Source: an uncultured Ruminococcus sp.
Lineage (GTDB): Bacteria > Bacillota > Clostridia > Oscillospirales > Ruminococcaceae
Assembly (NCBI RefSeq): GCF_946187255.1
Contig: NZ_CAMHRZ010000059.1
Span: 1-14,785 of the forward strand
Length of the DNA stretch: 14,785 nucleotides
Direction of reading: 5' to 3'
Shown here: piece by piece, positions 1-7,291 of the stretch
Layout of the letters: every line of letters begins with the position of its first letter
How positions within the stretch are numbered: the stretch's first letter is position 1
Position numbers and translations under genes: made by a program
The notes under the pieces: generated by a model
What the model was told of the DNA's origin: nothing
The model's input: the letters and a program-made list of their open reading frames with translations, nothing else
The model's database searches: none

Positions 1-1581
1 TTTCTGGGGCACTGGATGTCCGCAGCCGCACTGTTATCGTCAAGCGAACACGATGAGGGACTTCGCGCAAAGCTGTCATACATAGTTGACGAACTGGAGC
101 GCTGCCAGCAGCGAAACGGCGGAAAATGGGTGGGCTCCATACCCGAGAAGTACTTCACCTTTATGGCGGGCGAGGACTATATATGGTCGCCCCAGTACAC
201 TATGCACAAAACGCTGATGGGACTTGTGGATGCCTACCGCTACGCAAATATCGGCAAGGCGCTGGATATTGCGGACCGTCTTGCGGACTGGTATCTCGAA
301 TGGGCAGAAAGTATCAAGGATACAACACCTTTCGCGGTATTCAAAGGTGAACAGGGCGGTATGCTGGAGGAATGGTGCATACTCTTCGGGCTGACGGGCA
401 GGGAAAAATACAAGACCCTTATTGACATATACACCGAGAACGGTCTGTACCACCAGCTGGAACAGGGCAGGGACGCGCTGACCGACGATCATGCCAATGC
501 AAGCATCCCCCTTTCTCACGGTGCGGCTGCAATGTACGAATTGTACGGCAAGGAACGCTGGAAGATCATATCCGAGCGCTTTTGGGAACAGGCGGTGGAC
601 AAGCGCGGGATGTATGCCACAACAGGCTCAAATTCGGGCGAGTTCTGGATCCCGCCCCACAGACACGGCAGCTATGTCAGCGACACCGATCAGGAATTCT
701 GCACCGTTTACAATATGGTGCGTCTGGCTGATTATTTGTACAGACGTACAGGTGATGCACGCTATGCGGACTACATCGAGCGGGCGCTGTACAACGGCTT
801 CCTGGCACAGCAAAATATGAACAGCGGGATGCCAACATATTTTCTGCCGCTTACTTCGGGAAGCCGCAAAAAATGGGGAAGCAAAAGGCACGATTTCTGG
901 TGCTGTCACGGCACGATGGTGCAGGCGCAGACCCTTTATCCGCGGCTTATATGGTACACCGACGGCAGCAGCGTGACTGTTGCGCAGTACATCCCATCTG
1001 AAGCAAAATTCACTATCAGCGGTACAGAGGTAACTCTAAAGCAGGACAGCGAGCTGAAAGATCTGAATAATCAGGTATTCTTCGATGAAAACGAGGGCGG
1101 CGAGAAAACACGATGGGCTCTACGTTTTGAGATACACTGCGCACAGCCTGCGGAATTCACGCTCAAACTGCGCCTGCCAAAGTGGGTGAAGGGCGTTCCT
1201 CAGCCCATAATCGACGGCAGTAAATGTTCAGCGGAAATTGCTGATAATTACATAGTTATCAGCAAAAAGTGGGATAACAGCGTTATAAAATTATTGCTCT
1301 CACCCAAACTGTATTCCGAACCTCTGCCCGATATGCCCGAGACAGCCGCGATACTGGACGGACCGATAGTACTGGCGGGAATATGCGGCAATGACTGCGG
1401 TATAGTCGGAGATATGGCGCACCCCGAGACCTTCCTGCACCCGCGCACCACCCACGAATACCGCACCTATGTATGGAAGCAGAACTCCTACGTCACACGA
1501 AATCAGCCCGTGAACATCGAGTTCAAGCCGCTTTACGAGATAACCGACGAAACATACACGGTATATTTCTCACAGAGATAG
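1..1581 (+). CDS. GH127-family beta-L-arabinofuranosidase-like protein, 5'-truncated by window edge
   Basis: The frame is open from base 1 and reads FLGHWMSA before the first internal ATG at 16. FLGHWMSA is a conserved stretch inside the family, so the true start lies upstream of the window and the ATG at 16 is not the start; 526 codons are visible. In GH127 (DUF1680) a zinc-bound cysteine is the nucleophile. Numbered from base 1, the zinc/nucleophile set is visible as E232-x-C234 (QEFC) and C301-C302 (FWCCHGT), and E214 (SGEFW) is the probable acid/base. An alpha/alpha-barrel covers most of the visible part, and beta-sandwich modules should follow. The expected role is release of beta-L-arabinofuranose from plant glycans or glycopeptides. 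A signal peptide cannot be assessed. A sister family such as GH146 is possible, because the exact linkage cannot be read from sequence. Confidence 0.88.
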   Translation, partial: FLGHWMSAAALLSSSEHDEGLRAKLSYIVDELERCQQRNGGKWVGSIPEKYFTFMAGEDYIWSPQYTMHKTLMGLVDAYRYANIGKALDIADRLADWYLEWAESIKDTTPFAVFKGEQGGMLEEWCILFGLTGREKYKTLIDIYTENGLYHQLEQGRDALTDDHANASIPLSHGAAAMYELYGKERWKIISERFWEQAVDKRGMYATTGSNSGEFWIPPHRHGSYVSDTDQEFCTVYNMVRLADYLYRRTGDARYADYIERALYNGFLAQQNMNSGMPTYFLPLTSGSRKKWGSKRHDFWCCHGTMVQAQTLYPRLIWYTDGSSVTVAQYIPSEAKFTISGTEVTLKQDSELKDLNNQVFFDENEGGEKTRWALRFEIHCAQPAEFTLKLRLPKWVKGVPQPIIDGSKCSAEIADNYIVISKKWDNSVIKLLLSPKLYSEPLPDMPETAAILDGPIVLAGICGNDCGIVGDMAHPETFLHPRTTHEYRTYVWKQNSYVTRNQPVNIEFKPLYEITDETYTVYFSQR

Positions 1582-1602
1582 CCGTACAGATCCGGCATAG
1601 AC

Positions 1603-1636
1603 AAAGCCCTCCGCAATCCGTTTGCGAAGGGCTTTT
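1603..1636. terminator. Hairpin terminator between convergent genes
   Basis: The arms AAAGCCCT-CGCAA and TTGCG-AGGGCTTT pair with a single C/A mismatch around a four-base loop, and four Ts follow on the + strand. It lies 21 bases after the arabinofuranosidase stop and 9 bases beyond the macrodomain stop on the other strand, so it can serve both. Confidence 0.75.
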
Positions 1637-1645
1637 GTGCTGTAT

Positions 1646-2719
1646 TCAGTTCTGACCGAGCAGTGTCTGGTCAAATCGGAAAAGTGCTTCATTTATCTCA
1701 AAAATGTCATAGATGCCGTGAACGATATGGTACTTGACTATCAGGTCAAACACCAGTGAATCCGACAGAGCAAAACCTGCCTTTGCCAGCAGACTTTCCG
1801 TTTCGGGAAGATCGAGATGCAGTGCCACTGCAAAAGCCACAGCGGTCTGCTTTTTGGGGCGGTACATCGCGTCACTGCGTATCTTCGAGAACAGCTTTCG
1901 GTCGATATTTGCGCGTTTGTAGGTCTCCACATCTGTCATACCGTGTTCGTCTATCAGTCTCAGCAAAGCCTGTGAAAAGGACTCGTCACGCTGTGCGATG
2001 ATGTCGTCTATACAGCTGTCCTCGCACTCGATCTTGTATTCTTCCAGATCGGCAGTTTCCTTTTTTCCCCTGCCGAAAAACAGGCTCTTCTTTTCCTTTT
2101 TCTTGGTTTCGGGTTCAGAAACAACAGACGCAGGCACAGCACCGCACATATTGCATTCCGCTGTGCGTCCAATTTCGCGGGCTTTCTGTGCTGCCGCGAA
2201 TGCGTCATCGATGTACTGCTTTATATTCGCATACCGCTCACTGCTTATCTCAAAGCTGTCCCTGTCGAATATGACCAGCGTTATATCCATGTCATTTTCT
2301 TTCAGGAACTCCTTTGCCTCCGACTGCGCCACATCTATGGCTTCACGCTTGGGATAACCGTATATCCCCGCCGATATCAGCGGAAATGCGATGCTTTCAC
2401 AACCCAGTTTTTTCGCAAGTTCCAGCGAATTCCTGTAACAACTGCGAAGAAGTTGCTCTTCGTTGTTCCCGCCGCCGCGCCACACGGGACCGACGGTATG
2501 TATTATATGCTTGCAGTCCATTCTGTAGCCCTTTGTCGCCTTTGCCTGACCTGTCTTGCAGCCGCCCAGCAGTCTGCATTCATACAGCAGTTCTGGACCC
2601 GCGGCGCGGTGTATCGCACCGTCAACTCCCCCACCGCCCAGCAGCGAGCTGTTTGCGGCGTTGACTATCGCATCAGCCTTGAACTTTGTAATGTCCGCAC
2701 GGATAATATTGAAAGCCAT
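1646..2719 (-). CDS. Macrodomain (ADP-ribose-binding/hydrolase) protein with C-terminal HTH-like domain
   Basis: A 357-residue protein. Residues 1-165 are a MacroD/YmdB-type macrodomain: DAIVNAANSS near 16-25, the glycine loop GGGGVDGAIHRAAG at 28-41 and SAGIYGYP at 116-123. Such domains bind ADP-ribose and many cleave O-acetyl-ADP-ribose or remove mono-ADP-ribose from protein or DNA. Residues 185-240 form a charged linker with one CxxC (C189, C192). Residues 245-355 are a compact helical domain starting DESFSQALLRLIDEHGM and running through YKRANIDRKLFSKIRSD, which resembles an XRE-type helix-turn-helix. The start at 2719 is chosen because GAGAGGAGG lies six bases upstream; an in-frame ATG at 2743 lacks such a site. 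It is the last gene of an operon, 39 bases after the helicase stop. The exact substrate and any DNA binding are unknown. Confidence 0.85.
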   Translation of the reverse strand: MAFNIIRADITKFKADAIVNAANSSLLGGGGVDGAIHRAAGPELLYECRLLGGCKTGQAKATKGYRMDCKHIIHTVGPVWRGGGNNEEQLLRSCYRNSLELAKKLGCESIAFPLISAGIYGYPKREAIDVAQSEAKEFLKENDMDITLVIFDRDSFEISSERYANIKQYIDDAFAAAQKAREIGRTAECNMCGAVPASVVSEPETKKKEKKSLFFGRGKKETADLEEYKIECEDSCIDDIIAQRDESFSQALLRLIDEHGMTDVETYKRANIDRKLFSKIRSDAMYRPKKQTAVAFAVALHLDLPETESLLAKAGFALSDSLVFDLIVKYHIVHGIYDIFEINEALFRFDQTLLGQN

Positions 2720-2725
2720 AATGTT

Positions 2726-2734
2726 CCTCCTCTC
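2726..2734 (-). promoter_or_regulatory. Ribosome binding site fixing the macrodomain gene start
   Basis: GAGAGGAGG on the - strand ends six bases before the ATG at 2719. It lies inside the possible eight-codon N-terminal extension, which argues against the upstream ATG at 2743. Confidence 0.8.
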
Positions 2735-2758
2735 ATATCGCAATGATACCTGTTTTTG

Positions 2759-5002
2759 TCATTCTTCCTCTGCCAGCCGCAGTTCATCGTTGTATGCGCC
2801 GTCCACCAGCATCTTGCGCAGTGCCGTATACCTGTGATTTTTTCCGTTGTTCATTATCATATACGCCACACGCTGAGATGTCCCCAGCAGCACCAGCAGC
2901 TTCTTCGCCCTTGTCACCGCCGTGTACAGCAGATTGCGATAGTAAAGGTTGTCCACACCGTTATACAGCGTCAGTATCACCACATCGTACTCCGAGCCCT
3001 GACTTTTATGTACCGTTATAGCGTAGGCAAGCTCCAGATTGTCGAGCATCTCGCCGTTATACTGCGCCATTCGCCCGTCAAAATCCACCGTTACCGTTTT
3101 TGTTGACGTATCCACCTTTCTCACAAGCCCGATATCGCCGTTGTATATGCCCTTGCCCGACTCCTCTTCGCTGCCGTCAATGCGCTTCCAGCTTATGGTA
3201 TAATCGTTGCGCGTCTGCATCACCTTGTCGCCCTCACGGTAGGTGCAGTAGAGGGTCTTCAGCTCTTTCCTGTTCTTTTTCGGCGGATTGAGCCCGTTCT
3301 GCAGCAGCTTGTTCAGCTCCGGAGTGCCTATTACGCCCTTTCTTGTGGGAGAAAGCACCTGTATATCCGCAATGGGCTTGCAGCCGTACTTTTTCGGCAG
3401 ACGTTCGCTGCAAAGCTCCACCAGCGTTTCGCATATCTGCTCTGCTTTCGGGCGGCAGAGATATACAAAATCCTTGTCCCGCTTTTTGAGGTCTATCATC
3501 TCACCCGACACTATGCGGTGAGCGTTCATGACTATGTCCGACTCCATTGCCTGCCTGAACACTTCGGTAAGTCTCACTACGGTCATAACTCCGCTGTCGA
3601 TAATATCCCGCAGAACGTTGCCTGCGCCCACAGGCGGCAGCTGGTCGCTGTCACCCACCAGCACCAGCTTGCAGGTCACGCTCAGCGCCCTCAGCAGCGC
3701 CTCGAAAAGCTCGCTGTCCACCATCGACATCTCATCCACGACCATCACATCACATTCCAGCAGATCTTCCTCGTCGTGTACGAACATCATATCATCACCG
3801 CAGGAGGGTATCACTTCCAGCAGACGGTGTATAGTCTTTGCAGTGCGCCCCGTGAGGTCGCTGATACGCTTTGCAGCACGCCCCGTAGGCGCTGCGATGA
3901 GTACGTCCAGTCCCTGCTGTTCAAACAGGGATATGATAGCATTCAGCGTCGTGGTCTTTCCCGTGCCGGGGCCGCCCGTCAGCACCAGGAAACCCTCCGA
4001 AAGCGCTTTGTTTATGGCTTCGCGCTGTTTTTCCTCATAGTGTATCCCTGTCTCGCTCTCCTCCAGGTCTATGACTGTGGAATAATCGATACGATTATCA
4101 TGGGTGATGGAGCGCATCACTTCCAGTCTTCTGGAAATATATTCCTCCGCCTTGTAGTACCTGTCCAGCATCGCAAATGTCACACCGTCGATATCAAGCT
4201 CGTATATCTCCCGTTCTTCAAGAGAGACTTTTTTGACCTTGTCAAACAGCTCGCCGCTTATCCCCAGCAGTCTTGTGGCATCCCTTTTCAGCGCTTCAAC
4301 AGCGATGCAGGTATGCCCCAGTTCTTTTGCCACCTGCCGCAGCACGAACTTTATACCTGCCCTTATACGCTGCTCGCTGTCACGGGGGATATTTTCACTT
4401 TGTGCGATATCGTCCGCCTTACCGAAGGGCAGCTCTATACCGTCGCCGCACATGAGGTAAGGATTTTTCCGTATCAGCACCTCCGCAGGGTCTCCCAGCA
4501 TTTTCCATGCACGAACGCTGTACTTCGTGGGTATACGATTCTTGCTCATATACACCATAAGCGCTCTCGCCGCAAAGGTCTTCTTGAAATCCGCGTGTAT
4601 CGCCTTGACTTTTTCCTTGTCCAGCCCCTTTATCTCCAGCAGGCGGTTGGGCTCGTTCTCGATTATCTCAAGGGTCTTCTCGCCGAACTCCTTCACCAGC
4701 CGCTTTGCCATCAGCGGTCTCACCGATTCCAGTGCGCCGCTGGAAAGATATCTCAGTATCGAAGCCTCCGTAGTGGGCAGGCTGCGCTCGAACATCGCCA
4801 CCCTCAGCTGTCTGCCGTAGACTTCGTTGTTCACATACTCGCCCGTGAGGATGACCATTTCGCCTTCCTCCACATTTCCCAGCGCCCCCACAGCCTTGAT
4901 GAGTTCGTCTTCGGTCTTTACATCGATGACGCAGAAGCTGCCGTCATCGTTCTTGTACTGAACGAAATCGACCTCGCCCTCGACCTGTATCAATTCACTC
5001 AT
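2759..5002 (-). CDS. recD2: RecD2-type ATP-dependent DNA helicase
   Basis: A 747-residue SF1B helicase, within the usual RecD2 size range. An N-terminal OB-like segment (about 1-75) precedes tandem helix-hairpin-helix sequence (about 85-140, including LLEIKGLDKEKVKAI), the part that distinguishes RecD2 from the RecD of RecBCD. The motor follows: Walker A GGPGTGKT with K349, Walker B VVDEMS with D423-E424, motif III GDSDQLPPVG with Q454, and a C-terminal UvrD-like motif AYAITVHKSQGSEYD with K666. The family unwinds DNA 5'-to-3' and is linked to repair and replication-fork processing in bacteria lacking RecBC. The ATG overlaps the upstream gene by eight bases (ATGAGTGA), with AAGGAG ten bases before it inside that gene, so translation is probably coupled. 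The product is cytoplasmic. Confidence 0.95.
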   Translation of the reverse strand: MSELIQVEGEVDFVQYKNDDGSFCVIDVKTEDELIKAVGALGNVEEGEMVILTGEYVNNEVYGRQLRVAMFERSLPTTEASILRYLSSGALESVRPLMAKRLVKEFGEKTLEIIENEPNRLLEIKGLDKEKVKAIHADFKKTFAARALMVYMSKNRIPTKYSVRAWKMLGDPAEVLIRKNPYLMCGDGIELPFGKADDIAQSENIPRDSEQRIRAGIKFVLRQVAKELGHTCIAVEALKRDATRLLGISGELFDKVKKVSLEEREIYELDIDGVTFAMLDRYYKAEEYISRRLEVMRSITHDNRIDYSTVIDLEESETGIHYEEKQREAINKALSEGFLVLTGGPGTGKTTTLNAIISLFEQQGLDVLIAAPTGRAAKRISDLTGRTAKTIHRLLEVIPSCGDDMMFVHDEEDLLECDVMVVDEMSMVDSELFEALLRALSVTCKLVLVGDSDQLPPVGAGNVLRDIIDSGVMTVVRLTEVFRQAMESDIVMNAHRIVSGEMIDLKKRDKDFVYLCRPKAEQICETLVELCSERLPKKYGCKPIADIQVLSPTRKGVIGTPELNKLLQNGLNPPKKNRKELKTLYCTYREGDKVMQTRNDYTISWKRIDGSEEESGKGIYNGDIGLVRKVDTSTKTVTVDFDGRMAQYNGEMLDNLELAYAITVHKSQGSEYDVVILTLYNGVDNLYYRNLLYTAVTRAKKLLVLLGTSQRVAYMIMNNGKNHRYTALRKMLVDGAYNDELRLAEEE

Positions 5003-5312
5003 TCAACGCACACTCCTTCGTCATCAGCTTCCCTATCGGCGTATTCTCATCCGCCGCAGTGATGCCGTACTTCTTTACTATCTCTGCCGTTCTGCCATCG
5101 GGCATCTCCCCGCCGCACACCAGCACAATCCGCCTGCCGTATATCCCGCCTGCCTGTTCGTCACGGATATACGCCAGCAGCTGTTGGGCAGTTTCGTCAT
5201 CTCCGCGCAGCTTCACCAGTATCAGCGCTTCAGCCTGCGGTCCTTCTTTAAAAAGTTCCCGCAGCAGAACCGCCGCCGTCAGCACAGCTAAAAGCACTAT
5301 CATCACCGTCAT
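4995..5312 (-). CDS. Small single-pass membrane protein of unknown function, coupled to the helicase
   Basis: I do not recognise the family. The likely product has 105 residues: MTVMIVLLAVLTAAVLLREL gives one N-terminal membrane helix (about 1-18), followed by a soluble domain of about 85 residues with alternating strands and helices (ALILVKLRGDDETAQQLLAY, then RRIVLVCGGEMPDGR). The cytoplasmic side would hold this domain if the helix is a simple N-in or signal-anchor type, which is undecided. The start at 5312 is preferred over an upstream ATG at 5369 because the membrane helix begins there and a G-rich stretch GGGGG lies seven bases upstream; an ATG at 5303 is an alternative. The end overlaps the helicase start by eight bases. 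This is the first gene of the helicase operon. Confidence 0.65.
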   Translation of the reverse strand: MTVMIVLLAVLTAAVLLRELFKEGPQAEALILVKLRGDDETAQQLLAYIRDEQAGGIYGRRIVLVCGGEMPDGRTAEIVKKYGITAADENTPIGKLMTKECALNE

Positions 5313-5321
5313 GCCCTCACC

Positions 5322-5340
5322 CCCGCATATACTATGCGGG
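5322..5340 (-). promoter_or_regulatory. Perfect inverted repeat in the 5' leader of the helicase operon
   Basis: CCCGCATA and TATGCGGG pair perfectly over eight bases around a three-base loop. The 3' arm on the - strand runs directly into the G-rich stretch (GGGGGTGAGGG) that must act as the ribosome site of the gene starting at 5312. The hairpin could therefore mask that site, or the repeat could be a protein operator. The structure is seen; its role is inferred. Confidence 0.45.
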
Positions 5341-5399
5341 AATGATCGGGTATGACACTCTGCGTACATATCCTATTTATGGTCGTTTCAATGCCTTTT

Positions 5400-5408
5400 A
5401 CTATAACA
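5400..5408 (-). promoter_or_regulatory. Candidate extended -10 promoter of the helicase operon
   Basis: TGTTATAGT on the - strand matches the extended -10 form TGnTATAAT with one mismatch. It lies just after the terminator-like hairpin of the preceding operon and would give a leader of about 80 bases before the ATG at 5312. No good -35 box is visible at the right distance. Confidence 0.4.
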
Positions 5409-5442
5409 GCCCCCAACACCCGCAGTTTCGGGTATCGGGGGC
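5409..5442 (-). terminator. Probable terminator hairpin after the zinc-ribbon gene pair
   Basis: GCCCCC...CCCG and CGGG...GGGGGC pair as 6 + 4 base pairs, with a four-by-four internal region that is partly paired, around a CAGTTT loop. It lies 24 bases after the stop of the second zinc-ribbon gene. The downstream T-run is poor, so termination may be incomplete. Confidence 0.5.
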
Positions 5443-5465
5443 GAACTGCCTTATTTATCGCGTCA

Positions 5466-6296
5466 TTACCTCTTTATGGTTACGCCGCTGTCCATCTTGA
5501 TGGATTTGAACACTTCATCAAAGGTCTTGCTGTGCTTCTTTCTCTGTTCATCCGAACACAGCATACTGAACTGATATACCGTTTCATCATCGACCAGGAC
5601 GTGCATCTCCACATAATTATCCACCATCACATTGTCGTTATAGGTGAATATCAGCTTGCCTCTGCTTTTGCTGACGACCTTGTACTCTTTAAGTTTTTCG
5701 GCAAAAATCTCGTCCAGTTCATCGATAAAAGTCTCGTCCAGTTTTGAAAGCTCATTCTTTGCCGCATAATACTCGTTGAGACCGTCGATGTCGTTATCTT
5801 CGGGTTCAGTTGCAAGTGCGGGAAGCATAGTTGACGCATCGTACTTGATGTAGGTGAATTCCATCACACTGTTTGAGTATGCCTTGCATTTCAGCGAATT
5901 GTGGACCTCAAAGGAGTGATCATCCACCGATCTCATGGAAGAGGGCAGTGTGACCTTGAAGCCGTCCATCTGTGCGGTGGTGCGCTTTCTCTCATATATC
6001 GCCACTACGATCAGGAATATGATCAGTATACCGATTATCAGGGCATAGCTGAGATATTTGAAATCCACGCCCGCAAGCAGTGATGACTTTCTTTCTTTTA
6101 CGACCAGCGAACCGAACCGATCTGCTCTCCTATGGAAATCGTCCTTATCATCCTTTTCCAGTGCGACCTTCGGAGCTGCCTTTTTTTCGCTGTCGGCAGG
6201 CGCTTTCCCCGCACGCTTTACAGCCACAGGCGTACCGCAGTTATTGCAGAACTTCTCGTCCTCAGCCAAAGGATTGCCGCAGACCTTGCAGTTCAT
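5466..6296 (-). CDS. Zinc-ribbon, single-pass membrane protein (paralogue B)
   Basis: A 276-residue protein of unrecognised function. Residues 1-21 are a zinc ribbon with C3, C6, C17 and C20 (MNCKVCG...CNNCG). A charged, probably disordered linker follows (about 25-75, rich in K, D, E, A), then one membrane helix at 81-101 (YLSYALIIGILIIFLIVVAI). The remaining 170 residues form an outer domain containing DGFKVTLPSSMRSVDDHSFEV. By the positive-inside rule, YERKRT just after the helix weakens the topology call, but a cytoplasmic zinc ribbon is the usual arrangement in such proteins. It lies 12 bases downstream of its paralogue, with AAGGGGG placed before the ATG, so the two are co-transcribed. 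Both share the layout ribbon, linker, helix and a similar outer domain. Roles in envelope sensing or assembly are possible but not shown. Confidence 0.8.
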   Translation of the reverse strand: MNCKVCGNPLAEDEKFCNNCGTPVAVKRAGKAPADSEKKAAPKVALEKDDKDDFHRRADRFGSLVVKERKSSLLAGVDFKYLSYALIIGILIIFLIVVAIYERKRTTAQMDGFKVTLPSSMRSVDDHSFEVHNSLKCKAYSNSVMEFTYIKYDASTMLPALATEPEDNDIDGLNEYYAAKNELSKLDETFIDELDEIFAEKLKEYKVVSKSRGKLIFTYNDNVMVDNYVEMHVLVDDETVYQFSMLCSDEQRKKHSKTFDEVFKSIKMDSGVTIKR

Positions 6297-6308
6297 AGAT
6301 TTTCCCCC

Positions 6309-7133
6309 TTATTTAACGTACTTTATGGAAGAGTACATACTACTGAATTTGCTTACATACTTAGTCTGCTGAGACTCACGGCAGAAGGCGATGTACATAT
6401 AGAACTTGCTGTTGTGAGTATCCACATACATATCGCAGAAGTACTCCTCGCCCTGTTCGGTAAAATAGAATCTGAGATGATCGTTCACGCTGTCCTTTTT
6501 CCTGTATCCCGTGAGTTCCTCTTCAAAGGTCTCCTCCATAACGGAGAGGAAAAGTCTCTTGACCGTATCCTCGCTCTCGCCCGAAAGCCCGAATTCGCTT
6601 ATATCATACTTTGAATACGCAAAGCCCATGTTCCTGTTTGTGTATACCTCGCAGGCATCCGCATCGATATCCGAGAATGTGGAGTGAGTATCCTTTGATA
6701 CTCTCTGGGGGGCTGTAACGGTTATATCATCCACCTTCAGCTTCTGCGGGCTGTTGTAGTACACCGAGTAACCCAGTACGCCCATCAGCAGAACTATCAC
6801 GGTAATGATTATGGTTATCAGCTTCTTGGGGTCGCTGCCGCTGCTCGCTCTGGTATAGCTAGTCTGCTGCATACCCATTCCGTAATTGCCGAAGTTACCG
6901 GGCTGTCCGCCGTAACCACCCTGACCGCCATAGCCTCCCTGACCACCGTAGCCGCCTTGTCCGCCATAACCTACCTGACCGCCGTAGCCGCCCTGATTGC
7001 CATAGCCCTGATTTCTCTTGTAAGCATGAGATGAGGGGTCATTGAAAGCAGGACCCATCTCGCTGCGCTTTGTGCCGCAGCTTGTACACGCATCTCCCGC
7101 GCCCAAAGGCGCACCACACATCGGACAATTCAT
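6309..7133 (-). CDS. Zinc-ribbon, single-pass membrane protein with GYGGQG repeat linker (paralogue A)
   Basis: A 274-residue protein of unrecognised function. Residues 1-20 are a zinc ribbon with C3, C6, C16 and C19 (MNCPMCG...CTSCG). Residues 43-90 are a low-complexity Gly/Tyr/Gln linker built from GYGGQG hexads. One membrane helix follows at about 105-124 (LITIIITVIVLLMGVLGYSV), then an outer domain (about 130-274) with VDDITVTAPQRVSKDTHSTF. That segment parallels DGFKVTLPSSMRSVDDHSFE of the next gene, and both proteins end in a phrase like FSSMYSSIKYVK / FDEVFKSIKM. The pair is therefore an old tandem duplication whose linkers have diverged completely. GAAGGGAG lies nine bases before the ATG, and a promoter is visible at 7182-7211. 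It is the first gene of a two-gene operon. Confidence 0.8.
   Translation of the reverse strand: MNCPMCGAPLGAGDACTSCGTKRSEMGPAFNDPSSHAYKRNQGYGNQGGYGGQVGYGGQGGYGGQGGYGGQGGYGGQPGNFGNYGMGMQQTSYTRASSGSDPKKLITIIITVIVLLMGVLGYSVYYNSPQKLKVDDITVTAPQRVSKDTHSTFSDIDADACEVYTNRNMGFAYSKYDISEFGLSGESEDTVKRLFLSVMEETFEEELTGYRKKDSVNDHLRFYFTEQGEEYFCDMYVDTHNSKFYMYIAFCRESQQTKYVSKFSSMYSSIKYVK
6900..7007 (-). repeat. In-frame 18-base tandem repeat encoding GYGGQG hexads
   Basis: About five imperfect 18-base units encode GYGGQ plus G, V or P, flanked by looser GYGNQG and PGNFGNYG versions. Third-base differences between units (for example two Gln and several Gly codons) show that the protein repeat has been kept while the DNA has drifted. 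Repeat number could vary by slippage. Confidence 0.85.
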
Positions 7134-7181
7134 ATTCTGTTTCTCCCTTCGATTATTTCCCGAACCTTATCAGATCTGATA

Positions 7182-7211
7182 TTTATATAGATGTTAATAT
7201 CCCGATAACAA
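7182..7211 (-). promoter_or_regulatory. Candidate sigma-A promoter of the zinc-ribbon operon
   Basis: TTGTTA lies upstream of a TATATAAA run on the - strand: TATATA gives a 16-base spacer and TATAAA an 18-base spacer. The leader before the ATG at 7133 would be about 45 bases. Confidence 0.55.
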
Positions 7212-7235
7212 GTTCGGATAGCCTATTTACAGCTA

Positions 7236-7266
7236 TGCAGGGCGCACCCTCAGGGCACGTCCTGCA
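7236..7266 (-). terminator. Stable hairpin downstream of pnp
   Basis: TGCAGG-CG-CCC pairs with GGG-CG-CCTGCA, with one G/T pair and one two-base internal loop around a three-base loop. It lies 25 bases after the pnp stop and before the next promoter. No T-run follows on the - strand, so it may be a factor-dependent terminator or an RNA 3'-end stabiliser rather than a classical intrinsic terminator. Confidence 0.45.
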
Positions 7267-7291
7267 CAAGCTAATTTCACTTTTTTTAATA

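Noticed and set aside
3518..5062. A 514-codon open frame on the + strand opposite the helicase
   Set aside because: It is antisense to a protein with all helicase motifs in place; composition is rich in His, Cys and Gln with no domain pattern.
1646..5312. A DarTG-type toxin-antitoxin or a defence island
   Set aside because: The macrodomain is MacroD-like, no DarT-like ADP-ribosyltransferase is adjacent, and no nuclease or other defence effector is present.
6900..7007. CRISPR-like array
   Set aside because: The units are contiguous, in frame and encode GYGGQG; there are no unique spacers and no cas genes.
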